DNA from: Planctomycetaceae bacterium | GTDB lineage: Bacteria; Planctomycetota; Planctomycetia; Planctomycetales; Planctomycetaceae | Direction: 5' to 3' | Length of the DNA stretch: 64,000 bases | Assembly (NCBI GenBank): GCA_041398785.1 | Contig: JAWKUA010000006.1 | Coordinates: 248,001 to 312,000, forward strand | Shown: one piece after another, positions 34,801 through 43,499 of the stretch | How positions within the stretch are numbered: position 1 is the first letter of the stretch | Layout of the letters: each line of letters opens with the position of its first letter | Notes under the pieces: model-generated | Databases searched by the model: none | Seen by the model: the letters and a program-made list of their open reading frames with translations, nothing else | What the model was told of the DNA's origin: nothing | Made by a program: the position numbers and the translations under genes

Positions 34801-35133
34801 CTGGCGGTGATGAACGACGTGACGTTTTTGGAAGCCGCTCGAGTCCTGGCGGCGCAGTCTCTGCTGAAATGCGGCAATGACCCGAAGCAGCGATTGTCGT
34901 ATGCCTTTCAGCAGGCGACGTGCCGTCTGCCGAGTACCGAGGAACTGAACGTACTGCTGGATTCTGTGGAGCATTATTCGGCAGCGTTCGCTGCGGACCC
35001 CGATGAAGCCCGGCAGCTTGTCAGTGTCGGCGAATCGCCGCAGAGTCACGACCTGGACGTGCCGGAACTGGCCGCGTACACCCTGGCGGCCAGTCTGATT
35101 CTGAATCTGGATTGTGTGGTGACAAGAGAATAG
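31894..35133 (+). CDS. PSD1-type protein (PSCyt1-DUF1549-LamG-DUF1553)
   Basis: A 1079-residue exported protein. A signal peptide (1-23) precedes a PSCyt1 domain with haem site C44/C47/H48 (CFKCHGPD). DUF1549 holds GERMAMQWLDAARYAD and a second CxxCH at C332 (CARCHDHKYDP). An inserted concanavalin-like LamG domain (about 490-670) has IACWVRPDG, GRWHHIVATYDG, and FRGEIDDVRVYNR, which suggests carbohydrate or surface binding. DUF1553 follows to the C terminus, with NPLTARVAVNRFW, RLRLDAETIRDQAL and TNTPLQALAVMND. AGGAG lies nine bases before the ATG at 31894, fixing the start. A DUF1501 gene follows after 36 bases, the standard planctomycete pairing. Confidence 0.9.
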   Translation: MMSPTALLRGTLPFLLSLSGTFADEPAGRVDFSRDVQPILADKCFKCHGPDASQRVSELRLDTKAGAFAEHDGRRAIVPGSPQESELHRRITSDDPEQQMPPPDSGLTLDDAQIEMLTSWISQGASWQDHWAFVAPVAPPLPETTNTSWRINPIDDFILARLESEQIQPSAEADRKRLIRRVALDLTGLPPTISEVDDFVNDQSPQSYERLVDRLLQSPRYGERMAMQWLDAARYADTSGYQNDGPRDMWRWRDWVIDAFNNNQPYDDFTIEQLAGDLLPGATLEQRIATGFNRNHRGNAEGGIIPEEFQVEYVVDRVDTTATVWLGLTLGCARCHDHKYDPVTQREFYQVFAYFNNVPEHGRAIKEGNSPPYVVAPTSSQRRQLSQKQAAIAETERLVEALQPAFLEGQAAWEQSARSQLADEPNAITASGGRLVADGLVAHYELNDNLVNTIGDSDGDASDVAAGSVSGGSSTGRVVSQHDPDATVAAEFTAGVFGAAAKLDGSSIIEAGDLADFGYFDRLSIACWVRPDGSDGTLVSRMTPVDQGDGYYLHLQNGHVQLNLVKRWLDDCIRVETHRQLERGRWHHIVATYDGLRKASGIHLYIDGEPAELQVHLDAINQTFATKQPLRIGAGHRTFRGEIDDVRVYNRDLNPEEVRILATPSTIAELLAIPAGERNAGQAARLRAFYLEQHADKEIRNAHHRLRQQKSELRDFREQLPTVMVMEERSTPRDTYVLVRGQYDKPGERVTPGVPDIFPPLPADERNNRLALARWLVSPANPLTARVAVNRFWQHHFGAGLVRTTEDFGVQGERPTHPELLDWLATEFVRSGWDMKHMHKLIVMSATYRQSSRLTEDGLARDPENRLLARAPRLRLDAETIRDQALAVSGLLTERVGGPSVKPYQPPGLWEEIATDTEYRQSQGADLYRRSLYTYWKRTVAPPMMATFDATSRESCTVKRSRTNTPLQALAVMNDVTFLEAARVLAAQSLLKCGNDPKQRLSYAFQQATCRLPSTEELNVLLDSVEHYSAAFAADPDEARQLVSVGESPQSHDLDVPELAAYTLAASLILNLDCVVTRE

Positions 35134-35169
35134 ACGTCGGTCCGCCAGCCGCCGTTACAGGAATGAGTC

Positions 35170-36615
35170 ATGATCCGAAGCGACGAAATACTTTCTGAAA
35201 CACGACGTCATTTCTTCGGCAGCACGGCAACGGGACTTGGCGCAGCGGCGCTCGCGACATTGCTGAATCCGGATTCCGGCGCGGACGATTCCGAATCTGA
35301 CCCGCGGCAGGGACTGGAACGGTTTCCCAACTTTCCGGCGAAAGCCAAACGGGTGATCTACCTGTTTCAGTCAGGAGCACCTTCGCAACTGGATCTGTTC
35401 GACCCGAAGCCGCGGCTGGCGGATCTGCGTGCGACGGAGCTGCCGGATTCCATTCGGCAGGGCCAGCGGCTGACGGGCATGACGTCGTCACAGTCGAGCT
35501 TCCCGGTCGCTCCGTCGATCTTTCCGTTTTCGCAACACGGGCAAAGCGGAGCGTGGCTCAGCGACCTGCTGCCGCATACTGCTCGCATCGCCGACGAACT
35601 GTGCTTTGTCCGATCGATGCACACGGAAGCGATCAACCACGACCCGGCGATCACGTTCTTTCAGACCGGCGCGCAGCTCGCGGGGCGGCCGAGCATGGGA
35701 GCCTGGCTGTCCTATGGCCTGGGAAGCGAAAACGGGAATCTGCCCGCATTCATCGCGATGGTTTCCGGCAGCGGTGATCAGCCTCTGTACGACCGCCTGT
35801 GGGGCAGCGGATTTCTGCCGACTCGCTACCAGGGCGTGAAATTCCGGTCGGTCGGCGATCCGGTGCTGTTCCTTTCCAATCCGCCGGGTATCGACAGCAA
35901 CGTTCGGCGCCGCTTTTTGAATGACCTGACTTCGCTGAATCAGCTCAGCCTGAACGAATTTCACGATCCGGAAATCGCCACCCGGATCGCTCAATATGAA
36001 ATGGCGTTCCGCATGCAGACGTCCGTGCCGGAACTGACCGACCTGTCCGGCGAACCGAAGCATGTGATGGATCTGTATGGCCCCCAGGCCGGTCAGCCCG
36101 GCACCTTCGCATCCAACTGCCTGCTGGCCAGACGACTGTGCGAACGCGGAGTTCGATTCGTTCAGTTGTTTCACCGCGGCTGGGATCAACACACCGAACT
36201 GCCGAAAAACATCCGCCTGCGCTGTGAAGACACGGATCAGGCCTCTGCCGCCCTGATCACGGATCTCAAGCAGCGGGGACTGCTGAAGGATACGCTGGTC
36301 ATCTGGGGCGGCGAATTCGGACGCACGGTGTACTCGCAGGGAAAGCTGACCGCGACCGACTACGGCCGCGATCACCACCCGCGGTGCTTTACGGTCTGGC
36401 TGGCCGGCGCCGGAATTCGCCCCGGCACGACGTACGGCACGACCGATGATTACGGCTACAACATCACACAGAACCCCGTCCACGTTCACGACCTGCATGC
36501 CACGATGCTGCACTGCATGGGCATCGATCACACGCAGTTGACGTTCAAGTTTCAGGGACGCCATCATCGGCTGACCGACGTGGCTGGAAACGTGGTGCAT
36601 CCAATTCTGGCATGA
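35170..36615 (+). CDS. DUF1501 protein, partner of the preceding PSD1 gene
   Basis: A 481-residue exported protein of the DUF1501 family, which has an alkaline-phosphatase/sulfatase-like fold but no proven activity. The N terminus has a twin-arginine-like segment (TRRHFFGSTATGLGAAAL), suggesting export in folded form. Family landmarks include YLFQSGAPSQLDLFDPKP, SWLSYGLGSENGNLP-type 'AWLSYGLGSE', GWDQH, IWGGEFGRT and DHHPRC, the last groups being likely metal-site residues by analogy with alkaline phosphatases. It lies 36 bases after the PSD1 gene and 52 bases before the sugar dehydrogenase gene, so all three could form one operon. Confidence 0.88.
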   Translation: MIRSDEILSETRRHFFGSTATGLGAAALATLLNPDSGADDSESDPRQGLERFPNFPAKAKRVIYLFQSGAPSQLDLFDPKPRLADLRATELPDSIRQGQRLTGMTSSQSSFPVAPSIFPFSQHGQSGAWLSDLLPHTARIADELCFVRSMHTEAINHDPAITFFQTGAQLAGRPSMGAWLSYGLGSENGNLPAFIAMVSGSGDQPLYDRLWGSGFLPTRYQGVKFRSVGDPVLFLSNPPGIDSNVRRRFLNDLTSLNQLSLNEFHDPEIATRIAQYEMAFRMQTSVPELTDLSGEPKHVMDLYGPQAGQPGTFASNCLLARRLCERGVRFVQLFHRGWDQHTELPKNIRLRCEDTDQASAALITDLKQRGLLKDTLVIWGGEFGRTVYSQGKLTATDYGRDHHPRCFTVWLAGAGIRPGTTYGTTDDYGYNITQNPVHVHDLHATMLHCMGIDHTQLTFKFQGRHHRLTDVAGNVVHPILA

Positions 36616-36667
36616 CGGCAATGTTCGCCGCACGTTATCTACGGTCAAAGTTCAGGAGTGTCTTCGC

Positions 36668-39661
36668 ATGAATCGTCCAGGACGTGAACTGTGTCTGCCG
36701 GCCGTTTTCCTCATATTACTTCTGTGTTCGGACGTGTCCGCTCAGAACGCGGATTCGTTCAACACGAAACGCCGCGTGCCGTGGACGACGTCACGGGTCA
36801 CAGGCACGCCTGATCCGCCGGCGCCGTATCGAACCGTCAACGCGTTTCCAAAGCTGACATTCGACGAACCGGTCGGCATGACTTCCGCCCCGGGAACGGA
36901 GCGACTGTTTGTCCTTGAGCGCTTCGGCCGGCTTCTGTCGTTTGAAAATCGCAACGACGCCAGTCGCGCCGACGTGTTGCTGGACCTGCGCGACGGCGAA
37001 AACATCCATTTCATGGGCTTCGCCTTCCATCCGAAGTTTCCGGAAAACGGACAGGTCTTCGTCACGCTGCAGGTGCATCCCGAAGATCCGCAAGGCATGC
37101 GGGTTTCACGATTCACGGCGGCGGGTGACGGGACCATGAAGTTTGATCCGCAGTCGCAGGAAGTCGTGATTGAATGGCCGTCCGGAGGACACACCGGCGG
37201 CTGTTTGAAATTCGGACCGGACGGAATGCTTTACGTCTGCACGGGCGATTCCAGCGGCATCGCTGACCAGTTGCTGACCGGTCAGGACATCGGCGACCTG
37301 TCGGCATCGATCCTGCGCATCGACGTCGATCGGCACGATCCCGGACTGCCGTATGCGATTCCGCCGGACAACCCGTTCGTCGGCGTCGACAACGCTCGCG
37401 GAGAAATCTGGGCGTACGGTCTGCGGCAGCCGTGGAAAATTTCCTTCGACTCCGCGACCGGTGACCTGTGGACGGGAAACGTCGGGCAGGATCTTTGGGA
37501 ACAGATTTTTCTGATTGAACGAGGCGGAAACTACGGTTGGAGCGTCATGGAAGGCGGGCACACATTTCGGCCCGATCGCGAACGCGGACCGACGCCGTTC
37601 GTGGCGCCGGTTGTCGAACACGATCACGCGGAATTTCGATCGATCACCGGCGGATTCGTGTATCACGGCAAAAGGCTGCCGGAGCTCTCGGGGGCCTACA
37701 TCTACGGCGACTACGACACCGGCAAAATCTGGATGTTCCGCTACGACCGCGACACGAAGCAGGTCTCCGAACATCGCGAACTTGTGGATTCCGCGCTGCG
37801 GCTGGTGGGCTTCGGCGAGGATCATTCCGGCGAGCTGTTCCTGGTCGACCACATGAGCGGCCTGATCAACCGACTGGAAAAGAATCCGGACGCGGACACC
37901 AGCATCAACTTCCCTCGACTGCTGAGTCAGACCGGGCTGTTTTCGTCCGTTGCCAATCATGAAGTTGCAAACGGCGTGATCCCCTATGACGTCATCGCTC
38001 CGCAGTGGATCGACGGGGCGGCGAAGGAACGGTACCTGGCACTTCCCGGCGATTCGAAAATCGAATTCGACGGTATCACCTATCCGCAACCGGCTCCTGG
38101 TGCTCCTCACGGCTGGAAGTTTCCCGACGGAACGGTGGCGATGGAGACAATCTCCCTGGAGATGGAACCCGGGAATCCGGCCAGCCAACGTCGATTGGAA
38201 ACGCGGCTGCTGCACTACGAACAGCTTCTCGGCAGCGAATCCGTGGGTGACCAGTTGTGGCGCGGCTACACCTACATCTGGAACGAAGATCAGACGGACG
38301 CCGTCCTGCTGGAAGAGCCGCTCGGCAAAGATGTCGCACTGACGATTCAGGATCCGTCGGCACCAGGCGGAAAACGCACCCAGACCTGGCACTTTCCTGG
38401 ACGAGCCGAATGCATGGTGTGTCACAATATGGCCGCCAAGTACGTGCTGGGAATCAACACGCTGCAGCTAAACCGCGACTTCGAGTACGATGGCACAACC
38501 AGCAATCAGCTTCAGGTCTTTGACGAACTCAGTCTGTTTGCCACAAGTCTGCCGGAATCGCCGGATACCCTGCCCGCTCTCGACGACTACCGTGATCCCG
38601 CCCGCGACGTTTCCCGGCGTGCTCGCTCCTATCTGCATGCAAACTGCTCGCACTGTCACCGCAAATGGGGCGGAGGCAATGGCGACTTTCTGCTGCTGGC
38701 CACCGTGACTCAGGACGAAATGGGAATCGCCGACGAACGCCCGCGGCAGGGAGGATTCCTGATTCCCGACGCGCGCCTGCTGGCTCCTGGTGACCCTTAT
38801 CGCAGCGTGCTGTTCTATCGGATTTCGAAGCTGGGACCCGGTCGCATGCCGCGGCTGGGGTCGAATCTCATCGATCACGCCGGGATGAACCTGATTCACG
38901 AATGGATCGCCGAACAGGCTCCTGCCGCATCGGATGACACCATTGGCGACACGATCGCCTCACTGGATTCGCTTACCGGTGATGCGCTGGCCCAGTCCAT
39001 CGACGGCCTGCTGACGACGACTCCCGGAGCCATGCGGCTGATGCGCGCCACCGATTCGAATGTTCTGAACGCCGCTGTTCGAAAGCAGGTAATCGAACGC
39101 GCAGCAAACAGCTCGGCCGATCATATCCGGGACCTGTTCGAAGGATTCCTTCCCGAAGAAATGCGACCCAAACGCCTGGGGACCATCATTCAGCCGGAAA
39201 CTATCCTGGCCCTGGAAGGAGACATCGAACGTGGAAAGGCCCTGTTCCTGACAGGCGCCAGCGTGCAGTGCCGCAATTGCCACAAGATCAACGGACAGGG
39301 AACCGAAATCGGCCCCGACCTCAGCGGGGCGGGAAAGAAATACCCGGAACGCAGCCGGCTGCTGGACACGATTCTGAATCCGTCCCGGGAAATCGATCCG
39401 AAGTACCAGGTTCATCTGGTCCAGACGACCAACGGAAAAGTGGCGACCGGCCTGCTGGTGAAGCGAGACGATCAGCAGGTCGTGCTGAAAGACACCAAAG
39501 GTGCTCTGACCGTATTCTCAGCAGACGAAGTGGAAGAACTCGTCCCGCAACAGCAGTCCATGATGCCGGACCTGCTGCTGCGAGACATGACCGCCGCACA
39601 GGTCGCCGACCTGGTCGCCTACCTGTCCAGCCTGACGCAGGATTCCGCATCATCGCCGTAG
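36668..39661 (+). CDS. PQQ-type sugar dehydrogenase fused to three haem-c sites
   Basis: A 997-residue secreted fusion. After a signal peptide (1-25), a glucose/sorbosone dehydrogenase six-bladed propeller covers about 45-405, with landmarks GMTSAPGTERLFVLERFGRL, GLRQPWKISFDSATGDLWTGNVGQ and NYGWSVMEGG. A middle region carries two CxxCH sites, CMVCH at 582 and CSHCH at 660. The C-terminal planctomycete-type haem-binding domain has CRNCH at 868 and IGPDLSGAGKKYPERS. The likely role is oxidation of an aldose in the periplasm, with electrons passed through the haems of the same chain to the respiratory system. Substrate and cofactor are inferred. The SMP-30-type lactonase gene converges 35 bases away. 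Confidence 0.88.
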   Translation: MNRPGRELCLPAVFLILLLCSDVSAQNADSFNTKRRVPWTTSRVTGTPDPPAPYRTVNAFPKLTFDEPVGMTSAPGTERLFVLERFGRLLSFENRNDASRADVLLDLRDGENIHFMGFAFHPKFPENGQVFVTLQVHPEDPQGMRVSRFTAAGDGTMKFDPQSQEVVIEWPSGGHTGGCLKFGPDGMLYVCTGDSSGIADQLLTGQDIGDLSASILRIDVDRHDPGLPYAIPPDNPFVGVDNARGEIWAYGLRQPWKISFDSATGDLWTGNVGQDLWEQIFLIERGGNYGWSVMEGGHTFRPDRERGPTPFVAPVVEHDHAEFRSITGGFVYHGKRLPELSGAYIYGDYDTGKIWMFRYDRDTKQVSEHRELVDSALRLVGFGEDHSGELFLVDHMSGLINRLEKNPDADTSINFPRLLSQTGLFSSVANHEVANGVIPYDVIAPQWIDGAAKERYLALPGDSKIEFDGITYPQPAPGAPHGWKFPDGTVAMETISLEMEPGNPASQRRLETRLLHYEQLLGSESVGDQLWRGYTYIWNEDQTDAVLLEEPLGKDVALTIQDPSAPGGKRTQTWHFPGRAECMVCHNMAAKYVLGINTLQLNRDFEYDGTTSNQLQVFDELSLFATSLPESPDTLPALDDYRDPARDVSRRARSYLHANCSHCHRKWGGGNGDFLLLATVTQDEMGIADERPRQGGFLIPDARLLAPGDPYRSVLFYRISKLGPGRMPRLGSNLIDHAGMNLIHEWIAEQAPAASDDTIGDTIASLDSLTGDALAQSIDGLLTTTPGAMRLMRATDSNVLNAAVRKQVIERAANSSADHIRDLFEGFLPEEMRPKRLGTIIQPETILALEGDIERGKALFLTGASVQCRNCHKINGQGTEIGPDLSGAGKKYPERSRLLDTILNPSREIDPKYQVHLVQTTNGKVATGLLVKRDDQQVVLKDTKGALTVFSADEVEELVPQQQSMMPDLLLRDMTAAQVADLVAYLSSLTQDSASSP

Positions 39662-39696
39662 CTACGATTGCCGCAGCGTCGATGGCCTTCGGCAGC

Positions 39697-40761
39697 TCAT
39701 TTTACAGGCGGCAGTTGGTAGCCTTCCTTCTTCAGACGAATGCGGTACACACTTTTTCCGGCCGTGATATACAAGGTGCGGCTGTCCTGGCCGCGGCCGA
39801 AACCCACGTTGGTGGGAATTTCGGTTTCGATGTAGGCCAGTTCCGTGCCGTCAGGCGAGTACACGCAGATGCCGGGGCGAGTCACGTCGCGGACAGCCAC
39901 GTACAGGTTGCCATCACGGTCGGCGATCAGTCCGTCCGGACCATCCTGCGGATAATAATCCACCAGCACTTTGCGAAACGTCGCTTCGCCGGCCGGCGAC
40001 AGGTCGTATGCCAGAAGAGCCATCTGACCCTTGTGCGTCGGTGTGTCTTCCGAAAGCTGTTCAATGCCGGCGGAACCGTTGTCGTTGCTGACGACGTACA
40101 GCGATTTCTGATCCGGTGAAACACAAACGCCGTTGGGTTTGCCGACATCCGTGATGATGCGGTGAATGGAAGCGTCAGGGTCGATGCGGTACACGGCCTG
40201 CAGCGGCTGATCGATCGTTTCGTGCCCCAGATATCGCGGGTCGCTGAAGTAGATGCGTCCCTTTTCGTCGAGGGAAATGTCGTTCGGCGAATTGAACTTT
40301 CGTCCCTGAAACAACCCGGCGATGACGTGAGTGCGGCCTGTTTTCATGTCGGTTCGCGTCACGCGGCGACCGCCGTAATCGGCTCCTTCCGCGGCTAACA
40401 GATTCCCGGCGGCGTCGAACTTCAGACCGTTGGACATGCCGCTGGGCGACCGAAAGATCGTGGCCTCCTTTGTCTTCGGATCAAGTTTCCAGATGTTGCC
40501 GGCTTCCACATTGCCGAAATCATCACGGCACTTGTGCGAGAATGTGATGTCACTGAAGTACAGCATCCCGTCCGGCGCGACAGCGACACCTTCGCTCAGA
40601 GCACAGCAACCGTCGAACAGCAGTTCCAGCTTCGAGTCGGCGGGGACGATGTCGTGCTGCGTCGGCGGCAGATCTGCACGTCCTGCCTGGCCGCAACACA
40701 ACAGCGCCGCGGGCAGCAGCAACGCAGGCAGCATCACAGAAACATTCCTGATTTTGAACAT
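39697..40761 (-). CDS. SMP-30/gluconolactonase-like exported propeller protein
   Basis: A 354-residue exported protein with a signal peptide (about 1-30, LLPAALLCCGQAGRA). The body is an SMP-30/LRE-type six-bladed propeller: LSEGVAVAPDGMLYFSDI, SNGLKFDAAGNLLAAEG, SPNDISLDEKGRIYFSDP, and KPNGVCVSPDQKSLYV, whose acidic and Asn residues would hold the catalytic metal. Such enzymes open sugar lactones to aldonic acids, which fits the sugar dehydrogenase encoded convergently next door. A much longer frame extends upstream to 41976, across the SDR gene on the other strand; the signal-peptide ATG at 40761 is used instead. Lactonase activity is inferred. Confidence 0.87.
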   Translation of the reverse strand: MFKIRNVSVMLPALLLPAALLCCGQAGRADLPPTQHDIVPADSKLELLFDGCCALSEGVAVAPDGMLYFSDITFSHKCRDDFGNVEAGNIWKLDPKTKEATIFRSPSGMSNGLKFDAAGNLLAAEGADYGGRRVTRTDMKTGRTHVIAGLFQGRKFNSPNDISLDEKGRIYFSDPRYLGHETIDQPLQAVYRIDPDASIHRIITDVGKPNGVCVSPDQKSLYVVSNDNGSAGIEQLSEDTPTHKGQMALLAYDLSPAGEATFRKVLVDYYPQDGPDGLIADRDGNLYVAVRDVTRPGICVYSPDGTELAYIETEIPTNVGFGRGQDSRTLYITAGKSVYRIRLKKEGYQLPPVK

Positions 40762-41091
40762 GGCGAGACTCCCGGTGAGAGACCTGAAGAAAGCGATTTC
40801 GCTCGACGACACCGTTTCGGCATTTCGCGACAACATGCTGACCGGCTTCCGCTCGCGCTGCAACCGAACACGGCCGCCCGGATTGTCAGCTGTGTCGTTG
40901 AAGTCGAAAGCCGTTCGTTGACGTCCGATGCCGACTTCCGGAAGTCCGGACTCCGTCGGCACTTGCCCGCATGCGCTGCACTGCGTCGCAGACAGCAGCG
41001 AATACGTTCCCTTCGTTGACACACTCGGTGGCCGCGAACATTCTGCACGCTGACTCTGGCTTTGAATCTTACTGCAGAAAGTAAATCGCGA
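40762..41091. other. Divergent upstream region between lactonase and SDR genes
   Basis: 330 bases that must contain the promoters of both genes. No coding region, repeat or clear operator is visible. Confidence 0.4.
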
Positions 41092-41928
41092 ATGACGACA
41101 GACAGCAGGCCGCTGGCCGAACAGGTCGCATGGGTCACAGGTTCGTCGCGGGGACTGGGTCGCGTGATGGCGGAAGAGCTTGCCCGGCTGGGAGCCTCGG
41201 TCGCCGTTCACGGAACTCGCCCCGACAGCCCTGCCACGTTCAACGAAGGCAGCACCATGGACGAACTTGCCGGACAGATCGCAGCGATGTCCGGAAGCCA
41301 TGTGATGGCGACGTGGGGCGACGTCACCAGTGAGGACGACGTTGAACGAATCGCCGGCGAAATTCGCGCCAGGTGGCGGCAGATCGACATCCTGGTCTGC
41401 TGCGCCGGAGGTGATATCGGTGCCGGCGGAACGAGTACCGGACGCGGAGGCAGGCCGGCCGGCGATGACTGCCTGGAAATCTCGCTGGACGACCTGAAGA
41501 GCGTGATGGACCGGAATCTGCTGGGCACAATGCTGTGCTGCCGCGCGGTCGCAAAGCCGATGATGACTCGAAAGTCGGGCCGGATCATCACCATCGGCAG
41601 CATCGCCGGCTGTGTCGGACGCCCGGCGGGTTCGATCTACGGCGTCGCCAAAGCGGGTGTTCACGCGTGGACGCGGTGCCTGGCCGAACAACTGCGGCCC
41701 TTCAACATCCCCGTGAACTGTGTCGCTCCGGGAGGCACGGTCACAGAGCGCTTCCTGCGGATTCACGAAATCGATGACCGGCTGCTGGCGACCGAAGGTA
41801 CTCTGGACCGCTACGGCCGCCCGGAAGAAATCGCTTCTGTCGTTGGATTCCTGTGTACCGACGCCGCACGATTCGTCAGCGGACAGATCATCCGCGTCGA
41901 CGGGGCCAGCCAGACGTTTGCGGGCTGA
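41092..41928 (+). CDS. Short-chain dehydrogenase/reductase
   Basis: A 278-residue classical SDR. The cofactor motif TGSSRGLG (TGxxxGxG) is near residue 14, CCAGGDIG stands in the NNAG position, and the catalytic triad is formed by Ser in GSIAGCVG with Tyr and Lys in YGVAKAG. The C-terminal RYGRPEEIASVVGFLCTDAARFVSGQIIRVDGA is typical of 3-oxoacyl-ACP reductase- or sugar dehydrogenase-like SDRs. A glycine-rich loop (GGTSTGRGGRPAG) between strands is slightly longer than usual. The substrate is unknown; the neighbouring lactonase and sugar dehydrogenase make a sugar or sugar acid plausible. The start at 41092 gives the correct N-terminal strand. Confidence 0.9.
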   Translation: MTTDSRPLAEQVAWVTGSSRGLGRVMAEELARLGASVAVHGTRPDSPATFNEGSTMDELAGQIAAMSGSHVMATWGDVTSEDDVERIAGEIRARWRQIDILVCCAGGDIGAGGTSTGRGGRPAGDDCLEISLDDLKSVMDRNLLGTMLCCRAVAKPMMTRKSGRIITIGSIAGCVGRPAGSIYGVAKAGVHAWTRCLAEQLRPFNIPVNCVAPGGTVTERFLRIHEIDDRLLATEGTLDRYGRPEEIASVVGFLCTDAARFVSGQIIRVDGASQTFAG

Positions 41929-41991
41929 GTTCCGGCCGCGAAAGAGACAATTCGACGGCCAACCCGCCTGACGCATAGTTGCCGTTTGCTG

Positions 41992-43440
41992 CTATGTGCT
42001 CCCGGCAACTGCGGCGATAAAATCGAAGAACGCCTTGCCGCCAATGGCCGTCAGAATCGCGCCGGAAACAACCGTGGCCACCAGCAATGGCGGCTTCATT
42101 CTCAGCGGTGCCGGAAGCTGGCGGCGATCCAGCCAGATCATTCCAAAACACCACAGTCCGCAGGTCAGAACTCCGCCGACGAGCGACGGAAAGGTGATCA
42201 GCGTGATGGGATTTTCCGTGAGCCACGTCAATGTGATCCCGCCAAGTCCGCAATAAAGCAGCACGTACAGGCGAATTGTTCCGGTCCGCATGTGCCTGAC
42301 GCGTTCGCTGATCGGACGCAGGCACTCATAAACGGTGCGCGAATAAACTTCATACGCGCCGTAGATCGTCCCCCAGAATGCCATGAAGACACCGATTCGG
42401 TACAGGTGCAGCAGCGCCGGATGCAGTCTGGTCAGAAACTGCGCCTGGTGAGTCAGCAGCTCGCCATTCTTCGCGGGGATGATTTGTTGAGGATGCAGGA
42501 TGGAAGCCCCCAGCACCACGAAACAGACGCTGAAGATAAACACGCAGACAAAACTGGCCGTGACGTCAATGGCCGGTGCCCGCAGCCAGGTCAGTCCGCG
42601 CCGGACGTTGTCGGCATCGGAGGAGATTTCGGTCGGCTGATCTGTGACGCTGCTGTCGCCGATGGCTCCCCACGACTTTTCACGCAGACATCCCACGTAG
42701 CCGAGGTAGTCGTACGTGCCGCCGCCGATGAAGCCGATGATCGCCGTGGTTTCCACCCATGCCGTTCGATTCGAAAACTCGTCCGGGTACTTCTCCAGCA
42801 GCCAGGAGGCGTACGACGGAGCTGCGGGAACGAACAGGCCCTCGATGGCTGCCAGCCAGTCCGGATTCGACGCAATGCACGCGGCTCCGATGCAGATCAG
42901 CAGCAATCCGATCACAGCCGTCTGCACTTTTTCCATCACGCCATAACCCTGAATCAGCGTCAGGATGATTGCCACCACCGCGGAGGCCGTGGCCCAGATG
43001 CGAGTCCACGTGCGAAAGCCGGGATCGTCCGGCGCAGCGACATGAAACATCTCGTTGATGATTTCGCCCAGCACCAGAGTCAGAAAGGCCAGCAGGAACG
43101 GAAAACACCAGGCACACAGAACCAGCAGGAACCACGGAACGGCGCGAGTCGCGCGAGCCCAGTCTTCCATCGGATGCCGACCGGTCAGCGTGATATGGCG
43201 GGCGGCCGTATAGACCTGCACACATTTCGTCACGGCCGCAGCCAGCACAGCCCACAGAACCGAATATCCGAAGACTGAACCGCCCCGCGACGCCATCAGT
43301 GTTTCGCCGCTGCCGATCGTGACCGACGCCAGCACGGCTCCCGCGCCGAAGTAACGCAGCATCTTCCAGTTGATCCTGCCGGCCAGAGTTTCAGGAACCT
43401 CCGGATATTCAAGCGGCGCAATGGGCATCTGATATTCCAA
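41992..43440 (-). CDS. Nramp-related transporter without canonical metal motifs
   Basis: A 482-residue polytopic membrane protein with about eleven hydrophobic helices in an Nramp/SLC11-like arrangement. The unwound part of helix 1, normally DPGN, reads IGSGET (in LASVTIGSGETLMAS). The helix-6 MPH motif is replaced by FIGGGTYDYLG. The remaining helix pattern and length fit the family, and similar planctomycete proteins are generally annotated as Nramp family. The loss of both metal-coordinating motifs argues against Mn2+/Fe2+ transport and for another substrate. It converges with the SDR gene (63 bases) and lies 59 bases downstream of the Ldh_2 gene on the same strand. Confidence 0.8.
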   Translation of the reverse strand: MEYQMPIAPLEYPEVPETLAGRINWKMLRYFGAGAVLASVTIGSGETLMASRGGSVFGYSVLWAVLAAAVTKCVQVYTAARHITLTGRHPMEDWARATRAVPWFLLVLCAWCFPFLLAFLTLVLGEIINEMFHVAAPDDPGFRTWTRIWATASAVVAIILTLIQGYGVMEKVQTAVIGLLLICIGAACIASNPDWLAAIEGLFVPAAPSYASWLLEKYPDEFSNRTAWVETTAIIGFIGGGTYDYLGYVGCLREKSWGAIGDSSVTDQPTEISSDADNVRRGLTWLRAPAIDVTASFVCVFIFSVCFVVLGASILHPQQIIPAKNGELLTHQAQFLTRLHPALLHLYRIGVFMAFWGTIYGAYEVYSRTVYECLRPISERVRHMRTGTIRLYVLLYCGLGGITLTWLTENPITLITFPSLVGGVLTCGLWCFGMIWLDRRQLPAPLRMKPPLLVATVVSGAILTAIGGKAFFDFIAAVAGST

Positions 43441-43499
43441 TCAGGGATCGGTACTTAACCCGACCAGCGGAGTTTTCGCCGCGGCCGGGCCGTCCATAG

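Noticed and set aside
40762..41976. Upstream extension of the lactonase frame over the SDR gene
   Set aside because: The signal peptide starts at 40761 and the extension lies antisense to a sound SDR gene.
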